Of a stretch of 17,568 bases of DNA, positions 6,744-15,009 are shown piece by piece. This DNA comes from Lentisphaerota bacterium (GTDB lineage Bacteria > Verrucomicrobiota > Kiritimatiellia > UBA8416 > JAFGTH01). The translations under genes and the position numbers were made by a program. The stretch spans positions 1-17,568 of the forward strand of contig JAFGTH010000102.1 of the NCBI GenBank assembly GCA_016934225.1, in the 5' to 3' direction. The notes under the pieces were generated by a model that was given only the letters and a program-made list of their open reading frames with translations, searched no databases and was not told where the DNA came from. Every line of letters begins with the position of its first letter. The stretch's first letter is position 1.

Positions 6744-7883
6744 ATGAAAAATAAATTTGCGGGAGCAATTTTACTTATAGGCACAGCTGATACTTGTCCA
6801 AATTTGTGGTATGCCACAGGCTTCAAAGCCGTTGACCCCGTGGTTTTTCTTCATACTGCAGGCGGCCAATATCTGCTTGTGCCGCAATTTGAGCAAGAAA
6901 GAGCGCGACGCGAAAGTCGTCATAAAGAAGGAATAACGATATTAACACCGGAATCAATGAAAATGCGGAAAAGTGCGCGTAAACGCTTAGCCGGTTGGGC
7001 ATTAGAACTTCTAAGAAAAGAAGGAATAAAAAAAGTGACAGTCCCGGTAACGTTTCCTTTTGGAATTGGAACAATTCTAATGAAACACGAAATCCGTGTA
7101 TATGCGGCCAAAAAGGATTTATTTCCCGAGCGCGCACAGAAAACCGCGCAAGAGATTCAAATGATTCGTGAATCGCAACATGCTGCAGTTATTGCGATGC
7201 GCGCAGCAATGGCCATGATCCAACGATCGCAAATAGACAAATCGAATACGTTAAAATACATGGGCAAGAGACTTACGGCAGAGATGGTCAAAACGGTTAT
7301 TGCCAGGATGTTGCTTGATCACAACTGCATCGCGAAAGACACGATAGTTGCCTGTGGGCAACAGGCAACAGATCCGCATGAGACTGGATATGGCCCACTG
7401 AAGGCGTATGAAGCCATAGTTGTAGACATCTTTCCGCAACATGCCGCACACGGTTACTGGGGCGATATATCAAGAACATTTGTGCGAGGAAAAGCGCCAA
7501 CTCAATTACAACAAATGTATCGCGCTGTCCGCACAGCGCAAAAGGCCGCATTAAATCGAGTACGAGCCGGGACGTTTTGTTCCACGGTACATAATGCTGC
7601 TGCGCGAACAATGGAACAACACGGATTCAAAACCGGAATAGTTAACGGTCGCCCTGTCGGATTTATACACAGCACCGGGCATGGTGTCGGACTGGCAATA
7701 CATGAAAATCCGTCCATTAGTCGAGCCCAGAAAATGCGTTTACAAATCAATAATACGATAACAATTGAACCGGGTTTATATTATCCGGACATTGGTGGAA
7801 TACGCATAGAGGATACAATAGTTGTGACCAAAGACGGATGGCGTTATTTAGCCCCGTGTGAGAAGGTATTCGAACTCCTTTAG
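6744..7883 (+). CDS. M24-family Xaa-Pro aminopeptidase
   Basis: A 379-residue cytosolic metallopeptidase of the pita-bread fold, expected to remove N-terminal residues preceding proline, or Xaa-Pro dipeptides. The N-terminal creatinase-like domain covers about residues 1-135 (NLWYATGF at 20-27). The catalytic domain has all five metal ligands in order: Asp228 (VVDIFP), Asp241 (GDISRTF), His313 (HSTGHGVG), Glu342 (TIEPGLY) and Glu356 (IRIEDT). His309 and His320 also sit in usual substrate-side positions. Length is typical of the pepQ/pepP-like group. It has no signal peptide. The ATG at 6744 has only a weak purine-rich stretch (GAGATTGAG) upstream, but the protein begins in step with family members. 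It is divergent from dnaA, and its stop codon is immediately followed by copy A of the dispersed repeat. Confidence 0.94.
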   Translation: MKNKFAGAILLIGTADTCPNLWYATGFKAVDPVVFLHTAGGQYLLVPQFEQERARRESRHKEGITILTPESMKMRKSARKRLAGWALELLRKEGIKKVTVPVTFPFGIGTILMKHEIRVYAAKKDLFPERAQKTAQEIQMIRESQHAAVIAMRAAMAMIQRSQIDKSNTLKYMGKRLTAEMVKTVIARMLLDHNCIAKDTIVACGQQATDPHETGYGPLKAYEAIVVDIFPQHAAHGYWGDISRTFVRGKAPTQLQQMYRAVRTAQKAALNRVRAGTFCSTVHNAAARTMEQHGFKTGIVNGRPVGFIHSTGHGVGLAIHENPSISRAQKMRLQINNTITIEPGLYYPDIGGIRIEDTIVVTKDGWRYLAPCEKVFELL

Positions 7884-8039
7884 CCCGCATATTTCCGTGC
7901 GTCATACGGCGCGGGACAAGACGTTGTGGAACAATGGCTTTGTGTAGAAGGAATAGTTTGGCAAATACAGTTTGTAATATGGCCCCGGCTCAATGCCTTG
8001 GCTTTGATTGGTCTGATCTCGTGAAATAAGCGGGTTAAA
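7884..8039 (+). repeat. Dispersed intergenic repeat, copy A
   Basis: Begins at the first base after the TAG of the peptidase gene and matches copy B at 15535-15686 in the same orientation. The 5' end is a hairpin: CCCGC (7884-7888) pairs with GCGGG (7911-7915), with inner stem CCGT (7895-7898)/ACGG (7906-7909). The block 7915-7947 differs from copy B at 2 of 33 positions. After a variable stretch of about 10 nt, the block from 7958 through CAATGCCTTGGCTT differs at 2 of 47 positions. All four differences are C here and T in copy B. A third conserved patch, TGAAATAAGC, lies at 8022-8031. No long reading frame is shared between the copies, which argues for a non-coding RNA, a 3'-UTR element or a small mobile repeat. 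Confidence 0.85.
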
Positions 8040-8121
8040 AAGACAATGCTTCCCTGCAATAAAATTGAACGCAGTAGCGTTATATGATTGAAGAGACAAC
8101 AATCAGTAAAAGGAGCAAACA

Positions 8122-8712
8122 ATGAATAAAACCCTGAAAACAGTGAGTGTAATGTTAATAACCGTGGGTATAGCCACGCTTTCAGGCGCCAAAGAAAACA
8201 GAGAGCGCAGAGGACCTGAAGCAGGCGCAAAACCGGGTGGTGTAATGCGTGGCGACGTTGGCGCACAGATAATGGCAAGAGTTATAATGAATCCAAATGT
8301 TGCGGCGGAACTTGGCCTTTCCGAAGAGCAAAAGGAAGTGATAAGGGAAAATATACAAGAAATTCGCGAACAGCAAATCAAGTTGAATGCCGACTTAGAA
8401 CTTGCAGGGCTTGAACAGGCAAAACTTCTGATGGACAATCCGGTGGACGAAGCGGCAATTATGAACGCGGTAGAAAAAACCGGCGCTATTCGTACAGAAC
8501 TTGCCAAACTGAGAATCAAACCCATTCTTCAAATGAAAACCATATTAACTGCCGAACAACTGACAAAAGTGCGGGAAATAATGGAGCAAAAGAAGCACGA
8601 ACGCGAACGCGGCAACGACATGTCAGATCAGCGACAAAAAAGACGAGAAATGTTTGAGGAAAGAAAAAAGGCGCGGCAAAATCATGCGGGTGAAGAGAAC
8701 GATTTGCTCTAA
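8122..8712 (+). CDS. Spy/CpxP-like periplasmic protein (heavy-metal-resistance fold)
   Basis: A 196-residue secreted helical protein. Residues 1-23 (MNKTLKTVSVMLITVGIATLSGA) form a signal peptide with basic start and hydrophobic core. The mature part is rich in Glu, Lys, Arg and Gln and predicted to be all helical. It has the two repeats seen in Spy, CpxP and ZraP: LGLSEEQKEVI (64-74) and ILTAEQLTKVREIM (141-154), the latter an LTxxQ-type motif. The C-terminal 40 residues are highly charged and probably extended or coiled. Family members are periplasmic chaperones or metal-sensing partners of envelope-stress systems; no such two-component system is nearby, so the exact role is unknown. Start ATG at 8122 follows AAGGAG with about 6 nt spacing. 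It is convergent with murA and lies just downstream of repeat copy A, whose 3' part may act as its leader. Confidence 0.75.
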   Translation: MNKTLKTVSVMLITVGIATLSGAKENRERRGPEAGAKPGGVMRGDVGAQIMARVIMNPNVAAELGLSEEQKEVIRENIQEIREQQIKLNADLELAGLEQAKLLMDNPVDEAAIMNAVEKTGAIRTELAKLRIKPILQMKTILTAEQLTKVREIMEQKKHERERGNDMSDQRQKRREMFEERKKARQNHAGEENDLL

Positions 8713-8757
8713 AGAGTAATTAGGTAACAGTATCGGTGAATTTTATCATACCGTGAA

Positions 8758-8774
8758 GCGATCGCCTGCATCGC
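8758..8774. terminator. Weak hairpin between convergent genes
   Basis: In the 80-bp spacer between the convergent Spy-like gene and murA, GCGAT (8758-8762) and ATCGC (8770-8774) form a 5-bp stem with a 7-nt loop. No T run follows on either strand, so a classical intrinsic terminator is not supported; it could mark a Rho-independent variant or be chance. Confidence 0.2.
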
Positions 8775-8792
8775 ACAGTAGAATAGCGCAAT

Positions 8793-10067
8793 TTAATTTA
8801 CACGAGTGATATCGGCGCCGAGACACCGCAGTTCCTTTTCGATGTTCTCATAACCGCGGTCTATAACCTGCGCGTTATCAATGACACTTTCACCCTTTGC
8901 GCACAATGCGGCGAGTACAAGAGCCATGCCGGCGCGGATATCCGGGCTGGCCATATGAGTGCCGCGAAGACGCGCCGGGCCAGATACAATAACGCGGTGT
9001 GGATCACATTGCACAATGCGAGCGCCCATTTCGATCAAGCGATCAACAAAATACATTCGGCGTTCAAACATTTTCTCAAAAAACAGAACAGTGCCTTTTG
9101 CCTGTGTTGCCAGAACTATGGCCACACTCATAACATCCGATGGAATGCCGGGCCAAATGCCATCTTCTATTTTAGGGATTGCCGCGCCGAAATCGTTCTG
9201 CACCCTAAACCGTTGATTAGCGTTGAGCGAGAGCACATGGTTGGATACATGCCATTTAATACCAAGTTTTTCGAAAGGACGCGCAATAACATCGAGTTGA
9301 TTTTCGGGGATATTTTTTATAATTAAACTGCCGCCGGTTAAAGCGGCAGCGGCAATAAAACTGGCTGTGTCTATATAATCCGGTGAAACAGCGTATCGAA
9401 CGCCGTGCAACAATTCTACACCACAAATTGTCAAGTAATTTGCGCCTATACCTGAGATTTGTGCACCCATTTTGTTAAGCATCTTACATAAGTCCTGGAC
9501 ATGTGGTTCACATGCGGCGTTGAAGATAGTGGTAGTGCCACGGGCCAGAACTGCGGCCATAATAATATTCTCTGTCGCCGTAACGCTTGCTTCATCAAGT
9601 AATATACGACTGCCTTTAAGCCGACGTCGTTGAAAAGAGTATGACTGCTTGCCTGTAACTGAAATACCTAACTTACGAAGGCCGTCGAAATGAGGATCCA
9701 AGCGCCTGGAGCCAATAACATCACCCCCAGGCTGAAAAATTGTGGCGCGCCCGTGTCGAGCGGCCATTGGTCCGGCGAACAAGATGGAAGACCTTACTCT
9801 ATGGCAAAGCTCCGGATCAAGCCTACTCTTGTTTAAACCGGCGGCGCACAGCGACACAGTGTGTCCGCGCAGTGTTACATGAACGCCCAACTGCTGGAGG
9901 ATTTCAAGCATGGAACGAACATCTTCTATTAGCGGAACGTTGTGGAGTGTAAGAACTTCATCAGTCAAAACACATGCGGCAAGCATAGGCAAAACGGCAT
10001 TCTTATTACCGGCGGCAGTATGTTGTCCGCCAAGCCGTTTACCTCCGCGAATAATAAATCGCGCCAT
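8793..10067 (-). CDS. murA: UDP-N-acetylglucosamine 1-carboxyvinyltransferase, Cys-to-Asp type
   Basis: A 424-residue cytosolic enzyme that transfers enolpyruvate from PEP to UDP-GlcNAc, the first committed step of peptidoglycan synthesis. Two inside-out alpha/beta domains are visible. Key residues: Lys22-Asn23 (GNKNAVLP), Arg121, the general-base Asp311 (PGIPSD) and Arg378 (DIRAG). The mobile loop reads PGGDVIGSRRLD (113-124), so Asp116 stands where E. coli has the PEP- and fosfomycin-binding Cys115. Asp here occurs naturally in Chlamydia and Mycobacterium MurA and gives insensitivity to fosfomycin; the same is inferred here. Its start lies 5 nt after the tkt stop, and AGGT in the last tkt codons serves as ribosome site, so it is translated from the tkt transcript. 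The loop following Asp311 (FFEKMFERRMYFVDRL) fits the usual E-x-x-F-E-x-R block. Confidence 0.95.
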   Translation of the reverse strand: MARFIIRGGKRLGGQHTAAGNKNAVLPMLAACVLTDEVLTLHNVPLIEDVRSMLEILQQLGVHVTLRGHTVSLCAAGLNKSRLDPELCHRVRSSILFAGPMAARHGRATIFQPGGDVIGSRRLDPHFDGLRKLGISVTGKQSYSFQRRRLKGSRILLDEASVTATENIIMAAVLARGTTTIFNAACEPHVQDLCKMLNKMGAQISGIGANYLTICGVELLHGVRYAVSPDYIDTASFIAAAALTGGSLIIKNIPENQLDVIARPFEKLGIKWHVSNHVLSLNANQRFRVQNDFGAAIPKIEDGIWPGIPSDVMSVAIVLATQAKGTVLFFEKMFERRMYFVDRLIEMGARIVQCDPHRVIVSGPARLRGTHMASPDIRAGMALVLAALCAKGESVIDNAQVIDRGYENIEKELRCLGADITRVN

Positions 10068-10072
10068 AGTTA

Positions 10073-12073
10073 CTACCTGAGCAGTTTTAATGCATTAGCC
10101 ACAACAGCTTCGACAGTAAAACCGTACTTCTTCTCCAAAGCCTTATAAGGGCCGGACGAACCGAATGTTTCAACAGTCATAAAAGCGCTATTTTTCCCAA
10201 CATATCGGGACCAGCCCATTGACACACCGGCTTCGACTACAAGCGTTGGACATTCAACGGGAATCACGGACGCGCGATAAGACGAATCCTGGGCGTCAAA
10301 CAATTCCCAGGACGGCATACTGACAACGCGCACACAGCGATTAGTCGCGAGCTCACGCGCCGCCTTTAAGCATAAACCGACTTCCGATCCCGAAGCCACC
10401 AGTGTAAGATCTGGAGCAGAACCGGAATTTTGCCAGAGGATATAAGCTCCCTTTTCAAGACTGGCTGCGGGCGGATAAACGGTTCGGTCTATAACGTCGA
10501 GATTTTGTCGGGTCAAAAGAATCGCGGTAGGCCCGGTTTTGTTTTTCAGGGCCGCAATCCAGGCCGCAGCGGTTTCAGTAGGATCACTAGGTCGCAAGAC
10601 TGTAACGTTGGGTATACAACGAAGCGCTGCCGCATGTTCCACCGGTTGATGCGTGGGGCCATCTTCACCCACGTAGAAGCTGTCGTGTGTAAAGACGTAA
10701 ATCACAGGCACCTTCATAATCGCGGCCAGGCGAATGGCAGGACGACAGTAATCGGAGAACACAAAGAATGTTGCTCCAAATACACGGAAACCGCCATGCA
10801 GGGCCATGCCATTCATAATTGCGCCCATTGCATGTTCTCGAATACCGAAATGCAGATTCCGTCCTGCAAAAGAACCTGGCGCGATAGATGCGGCATTGTC
10901 TATCAACGTCTTGGTGCTTGGCGCCAGATCTGCAGAACCGCCTACAAGTTGCGGCAACGCCTGAGCTAATGCCTGTATGACTTTACCGGATGCAGATCGT
11001 GTTGCGACAGCTTTAGCCGGATCAAATTTGGGCAACCTGTCCGCTAAATCGGCGGGGAAACGGTCCTCAAAACAGGTTTGCCAAAGCGAAGCTTTATCCG
11101 GATTTGCTTCGCAATATTGTTTAAATTGTTTTTCCCATTTAGCCGTTTTACGATGCAGCTTTTTCGAACGCGCTGCGAATAATTCACGAACTCGTTCAGG
11201 CACATAAAAAGTTTGGTCTTCAGGCAAACCGAGATTACGTTTACTGGCTTTAACTTCTTCTACGCCGAGTGGAGCGCCATGAGATTCATGAGAGTCAACC
11301 ATCTTTGGACTGCCCTTGCCGATGTGGGAATGACATATGATCACTGTCGGCCGTGTTTTCTCTCGTTTCGCTTTACGGATGGCTTTTTCAATGCTTTCAA
11401 GATTGTGAGCATCTATTTCCAGAACGTTCCAGTTGTATGCCTGAAAACGCTTTTTCGGATTATCACTACAGGAAAGATTCGCGGATCCTTCGATAGTTAT
11501 ACGGTTACTGTCATAAAAGAGGATCAATTTGTTTAATTGCAAATGCCCGGCAAGGGACAAAGCCTCATGACTTATGCCTTCCATCAAATCACCGTCGCCA
11601 CAAATGACGTAAGTATAATGATTTATCGGATTCCATGCGGTTGTATTAAATCGTTCAGCAAGCATGCGTTCGGCAAGCGCCATGCCGACGGCGTTAGCGC
11701 AACCTTGTCCGAGCGGCCCAGTGGTGGTTTCAACGCCGGGTGTATGGCCGACTTCCGGGTGGCCTGGCGTTTTGCTGTCCAATTGCCTGAAAAGCCTAAG
11801 ATCATCAAGAGAGAGGTCGTAACCAGAAAGGTGAAGAAGACTATAAAGAAGCATGGAACCATGTCCTGCCGACAGAACAAAACGGTCTCTATTAATCCAT
11901 TTTGGATTTGTGGAACAATGATTCAGATATCCAAGGAACAGAACAGACGCAACATCAGCCATACCCATAGGCATGCCAGGATGGCCCGAATTGGCGGCCT
12001 GCACACCATCCATAGCCAGTCCGCGAATTGTATTTGCTGTAAGCGCGATATCTGTCGGGGCTGTATCTTTCAT
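10073..12073 (-). CDS. tkt: Transketolase
   Basis: A 666-residue thiamine diphosphate enzyme that moves two-carbon units between ketose and aldose phosphates in the non-oxidative pentose phosphate pathway. In the N-terminal cofactor domain, SGHPG carries His31 and SAGHGS carries His71. The ThDP/Mg motif is GDGDLMEG (159-166), ending with Asn190 in YDSN. His265 in SHGAPLG is the substrate-side histidine. The middle domain has the catalytic Glu413 in IREHAMG, which activates ThDP. The C-terminal domain is complete and the length is normal. Start ATG at 12073 is preceded by AGGAAG about 7 nt upstream. It is followed at 5 nt by murA in one operon and is divergent from ppdK. A candidate promoter lies at 12120-12147, its -10 inside a 14-bp palindrome. 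Confidence 0.97.
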   Translation of the reverse strand: MKDTAPTDIALTANTIRGLAMDGVQAANSGHPGMPMGMADVASVLFLGYLNHCSTNPKWINRDRFVLSAGHGSMLLYSLLHLSGYDLSLDDLRLFRQLDSKTPGHPEVGHTPGVETTTGPLGQGCANAVGMALAERMLAERFNTTAWNPINHYTYVICGDGDLMEGISHEALSLAGHLQLNKLILFYDSNRITIEGSANLSCSDNPKKRFQAYNWNVLEIDAHNLESIEKAIRKAKREKTRPTVIICHSHIGKGSPKMVDSHESHGAPLGVEEVKASKRNLGLPEDQTFYVPERVRELFAARSKKLHRKTAKWEKQFKQYCEANPDKASLWQTCFEDRFPADLADRLPKFDPAKAVATRSASGKVIQALAQALPQLVGGSADLAPSTKTLIDNAASIAPGSFAGRNLHFGIREHAMGAIMNGMALHGGFRVFGATFFVFSDYCRPAIRLAAIMKVPVIYVFTHDSFYVGEDGPTHQPVEHAAALRCIPNVTVLRPSDPTETAAAWIAALKNKTGPTAILLTRQNLDVIDRTVYPPAASLEKGAYILWQNSGSAPDLTLVASGSEVGLCLKAARELATNRCVRVVSMPSWELFDAQDSSYRASVIPVECPTLVVEAGVSMGWSRYVGKNSAFMTVETFGSSGPYKALEKKYGFTVEAVVANALKLLR

Positions 12074-12112
12074 ATTTCTTCCTATGGGTCATCTATGTAC
12101 GCCATTACATGA

Positions 12113-12126
12113 CTAACATATGTTAG
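12113..12126. promoter_or_regulatory. 14-bp perfect palindrome, possible operator for tkt
   Basis: CTAACATATGTTAG is a perfect inverted repeat 40-53 bp upstream of the tkt start and about 150 bp upstream of ppdK. It overlaps the -10 element of the candidate tkt promoter. An adjoining stem follows: GGTTGATT (12126-12133) pairs with AATC (12140-12143) and AACC (12146-12149), leaving a 2-nt bulge. The placement is that of a repressor site, but no regulator gene is nearby. Confidence 0.4.
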
Positions 12127-12147
12127 GTTGATTGAAACCAATCTCAA
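12120..12147 (-). promoter_or_regulatory. Candidate sigma-70-type promoter for tkt-murA
   Basis: On the minus strand TTGAGA (plus positions 12142-12147; 5 of 6 matches to TTGACA) is followed after 16 nt by TAACAT (12120-12125; 4 of 6 matches to TATAAT). The -10 would lie about 47 bp before the tkt start codon. The -10 match is modest. Confidence 0.35.
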
Positions 12148-12178
12148 CCGGGAATTTCTCAGAAACGAACATAGTTGT

Positions 12179-12195
12179 CGAGTTCCAATTACTCG
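12179..12195. promoter_or_regulatory. Inverted repeat just upstream of the ppdK promoter
   Basis: CGAGT (12179-12183) and ACTCG (12191-12195) form a 5-bp dyad with a 7-nt centre, ending 7 bp before the -35 of the candidate ppdK promoter, the usual position for an activator or repressor site. Confidence 0.3.
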
Positions 12196-12202
12196 GAGAA
12201 AC

Positions 12203-12230
12203 TTGACACAATATTTATGCCTGCTAAAGT
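12203..12230 (+). promoter_or_regulatory. Candidate sigma-70-type promoter for ppdK-apt
   Basis: A perfect -35 TTGACA (12203-12208) is followed after 16 nt by TAAAGT (12225-12230; 4 of 6 matches to TATAAT). It lies about 45 bp upstream of the ppdK start in an AT-rich stretch, which leaves room for a short leader and the AGGA ribosome site. Confidence 0.5.
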
Positions 12231-12275
12231 TTGTTTTTCTAAATCCTCAAATGAAACAACAACTATAGGAACGAG

Positions 12276-14993
12276 ATGAAGACAAAAAAGTACGTATATT
12301 TCTTTGGCCGTCGTAAATCCGAAGGAACCGCCGCAATGAAGAATCTTTTAGGCGGCAAAGGCGCAAATCTCGCGGAGATGTGCCATATTGGAATACCAGT
12401 CCCGCCGGGTTTCACTATTACAACGGAAGGTTGCGTTGAATATTTTGCAAACGGAATGAAATATCCGACCGGTCTCAAAGAACAAGCCGAGCATGCTCTT
12501 CAAAAGATAGAAACGGAAATGGGCATGAAATTCGGCGACTCGAAAAATCCGCTTTTGCTTTCCTGTCGTTCCGGCGCGCGCCAATCAATGCCCGGCATGA
12601 TGGAGACGGTTCTTAACATTGGACTTTGCTCGAAAACCATTCCAGGACTGATAGCAAAGACGAAAAACGAGCGGTTTGTATACGATGCATACCGCCGTCT
12701 AATAACAATGTATTCGGACGTCGTTATGGAAAAAGCCGAGGGAATAGAGATTAAAGAGGGACAAGGTATCCGTGTGCAGCTCGAGCACATCATGGAAACT
12801 CTTAAAAAGAAAAAAGGCTACAAGAATGATGTTCAATTAACCGCCGCAGACCTCAAGGTGCTTTGCAATCAATATAAAGCCAAAGTAAAAAAGGCGCTTG
12901 GGAAACCTTTTCCGGACGATGCAATGTCGCAACTGTGGGGTGGTATAGGCGCGGTGTTCAAAAGTTGGAACGGCAAGCGAGCAATCGCCTATCGTAACAT
13001 CGAACATATTCCGCATAATTGGGGAACCGCAACAAACGTTCAGACAATGGTATTCGGAAACATGGGCGATTCATCAGCGACAGGTGTTGCTTTTACCAGG
13101 AATCCTGCCACGGGCGAAAACAAATTTTACGGCGAGTGGCTTGTCAATGCGCAAGGAGAAGACGTTGTGGCGGGCATACGCACACCGTCGCCAATCAATG
13201 AGCAGACAAAATCCGATCGCAACCGAAACATGAAATCGCTGGAAAAAGCAATGCCCCGGCTTTACAAGCAGCTTGACGCTATTCAGAGGCGATTAGAAAA
13301 TCACTACAAAGACATGCAGGACATCGAATTCACTATACAAGAAGGTAAACTATACCTTCTTCAGACCAGAACAGGCAAACGCACCGGCATGGCTGCTCTG
13401 AATATGGCAATGGATATGCTCAAGGAAAAACTCATTACGGAAAAAATTGCCGTGATGCGAGTAAAACCGACCCAATTGGATGAACTGTTACACCCGATTC
13501 TTGATCCCAATGATGAGAAGAAAGCCAAAGTTGTAGCAACGGGTCTGCCTGCAGGGCCAGGTGGAGCAACAGGTCAAATTGTATTCACAGCTAATGACGC
13601 CGTGAGATGGGCAAAAGCCGGCAAAACCGTCATTCTAGTGAGAGAAGAGACAAACCCCGAAGATGTTGAGGGCATGCGTGCTGCGGAGGGCATTCTCACG
13701 GCGCGCGGGGGTATGACAAGCCATGCGGCGCTTGTCGCACGTGGCTGGGGCAAGTGTTGCATCGTAGGCGCCGGTGATATCAGTGTGGACGCGAACAGAA
13801 AAAAATTGATTATTGCCGGGAAAATATATAAAGAAGGCGCAGTCTTTACCCTCAACGGAACAAAAGGTCTCATTTATGACAGTTCCGTTAAATTGATTAA
13901 CGCGACAGAAAATCCGCGGTTCCAAAAATTCATGAAGATCGTGGACAAGCATCGCACGATAGGCGTACGCGCAAATGCCGACACGCCGGAAGATGCGGCT
14001 CTGGCACGAAGCTTCGGCGCGGAAGGTATAGGGTTATTTCGAACGGAGCATATGTTCTATGGCAAGGGAAGCGACAAACCGTTGTTCCTGCTACGGAAAA
14101 TGATTCTCAGCACAACCGCCAAAGAGAGGGGAAAAGCGCTTAACGAATTATTTGTCTATGTAAAGCGCGATATAAAAGCCACGCTGGCAGCTATGAAAGG
14201 ATTGCCGGTGACTATCCGCCTATTAGACCCGCCATTGCACGAATTTGTGCCGACAAGCGCCATAAAGCAGAAAGAATTAGCAAAGGCTCTGAAAATAACC
14301 GTTAGAGACATCAAAGCGCGCGGCGACGAATTACGTGAAACAAATCCAATGATGGGACATCGCGGCGTTCGTTTGGGCATTACTTATCCTGAAGTGACGG
14401 AGATGCAAGTGCGGGCAATATTCGAAGCCGCTGCGGAATTGAACCGCAACGGCAAGAAATGTCGGCCGGAAATCATGATTCCGGTTACTTGCAGCGTCAA
14501 CGAACTCAAAAATCAGAAAGAAATCTGTACCAGAATGCATGCGCAAGTCTGCAAAAAAATGAAAATTAAAAACATTCCATATATGTTTGGAACAATGATC
14601 GAAATTCCTCGCGCCTGCCTTCTAGCGAACAAAATGGCGGAAGAGGCAGAATTCTTTTCCTTTGGAACAAACGACCTGACACAAATGGGATTTGGATTCA
14701 GTCGAGACGACATTGGCGGTTTTCTTCCAGAATATATTGATAACAAAATTCTACCAGCGGATCCATTTCAGACCATAGACCAGGAAGGTATCGGACAACT
14801 CGTGGAAATGGCCGTGGCAAAAGGTCGAAACACACGAAAAAAATTAAAAATCGGTATTTGTGGCGAACAGGGCGGCGATCCGGCATCGGTGCAGTTTTGT
14901 TTCAAGGTCGGTCTGAATTATGTCAGTTGCAGTTCGTATCGTGTACCGATAGCCAGACTTGCCGCCGCTCATGCGGTGTTAGCAGCCGATTAA
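12276..14993 (+). CDS. ppdK: Pyruvate, phosphate dikinase
   Basis: A 905-residue cytosolic enzyme interconverting pyruvate, ATP and phosphate with PEP, AMP and pyrophosphate. The nucleotide-binding domain begins with LLGGKGANLAEM (24-35) and contains CRSGARQSMPGMM (97-109). The swivelling domain carries the phosphorylated His483 in GGMTSHAAL, with Thr481 two residues before it. The C-terminal PEP/pyruvate TIM barrel has the GLFRTEHMF block (587-595), FGTMIEIPRA, SFGTNDLTQ and the catalytic Cys885 in YVSCSSYRVPIARLAAAHA. Near the end, CGEQGGDP has Gln865 and FCFKVGL has Phe876 where family members I recall have His. The protein is some 25-30 residues longer than the Clostridium symbiosum enzyme. 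Start ATG at 12276 has AGGA 5 nt upstream. It is co-directional with apt 16 nt downstream and divergent from tkt. Confidence 0.96.
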   Translation: MKTKKYVYFFGRRKSEGTAAMKNLLGGKGANLAEMCHIGIPVPPGFTITTEGCVEYFANGMKYPTGLKEQAEHALQKIETEMGMKFGDSKNPLLLSCRSGARQSMPGMMETVLNIGLCSKTIPGLIAKTKNERFVYDAYRRLITMYSDVVMEKAEGIEIKEGQGIRVQLEHIMETLKKKKGYKNDVQLTAADLKVLCNQYKAKVKKALGKPFPDDAMSQLWGGIGAVFKSWNGKRAIAYRNIEHIPHNWGTATNVQTMVFGNMGDSSATGVAFTRNPATGENKFYGEWLVNAQGEDVVAGIRTPSPINEQTKSDRNRNMKSLEKAMPRLYKQLDAIQRRLENHYKDMQDIEFTIQEGKLYLLQTRTGKRTGMAALNMAMDMLKEKLITEKIAVMRVKPTQLDELLHPILDPNDEKKAKVVATGLPAGPGGATGQIVFTANDAVRWAKAGKTVILVREETNPEDVEGMRAAEGILTARGGMTSHAALVARGWGKCCIVGAGDISVDANRKKLIIAGKIYKEGAVFTLNGTKGLIYDSSVKLINATENPRFQKFMKIVDKHRTIGVRANADTPEDAALARSFGAEGIGLFRTEHMFYGKGSDKPLFLLRKMILSTTAKERGKALNELFVYVKRDIKATLAAMKGLPVTIRLLDPPLHEFVPTSAIKQKELAKALKITVRDIKARGDELRETNPMMGHRGVRLGITYPEVTEMQVRAIFEAAAELNRNGKKCRPEIMIPVTCSVNELKNQKEICTRMHAQVCKKMKIKNIPYMFGTMIEIPRACLLANKMAEEAEFFSFGTNDLTQMGFGFSRDDIGGFLPEYIDNKILPADPFQTIDQEGIGQLVEMAVAKGRNTRKKLKIGICGEQGGDPASVQFCFKVGLNYVSCSSYRVPIARLAAAHAVLAAD

Positions 14994-15009
14994 AGCAATG
15001 GAAGACCTA

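Noticed and set aside
7902..8102. Reverse-strand reading frame through repeat copy A with a stretch (SQGIEPGPYYKLYLP) whose two differences from copy B are synonymous
   Set aside because: The frame is broken in copy B: a 2-nt length difference shifts it directly after this stretch, and it has no ribosome site. The repeat is better explained as non-coding.
8758..8765. GCGATCGC octamer resembling the cyanobacterial HIP1 repeat
   Set aside because: Only one copy was noticed in the window and nothing else suggests a cyanobacterium.
10430..12112. Several plus-strand frames of 76-191 codons across the transketolase gene
   Set aside because: All are antisense to a fully conserved transketolase and rich in Cys, His and Arg as expected of shadow frames.
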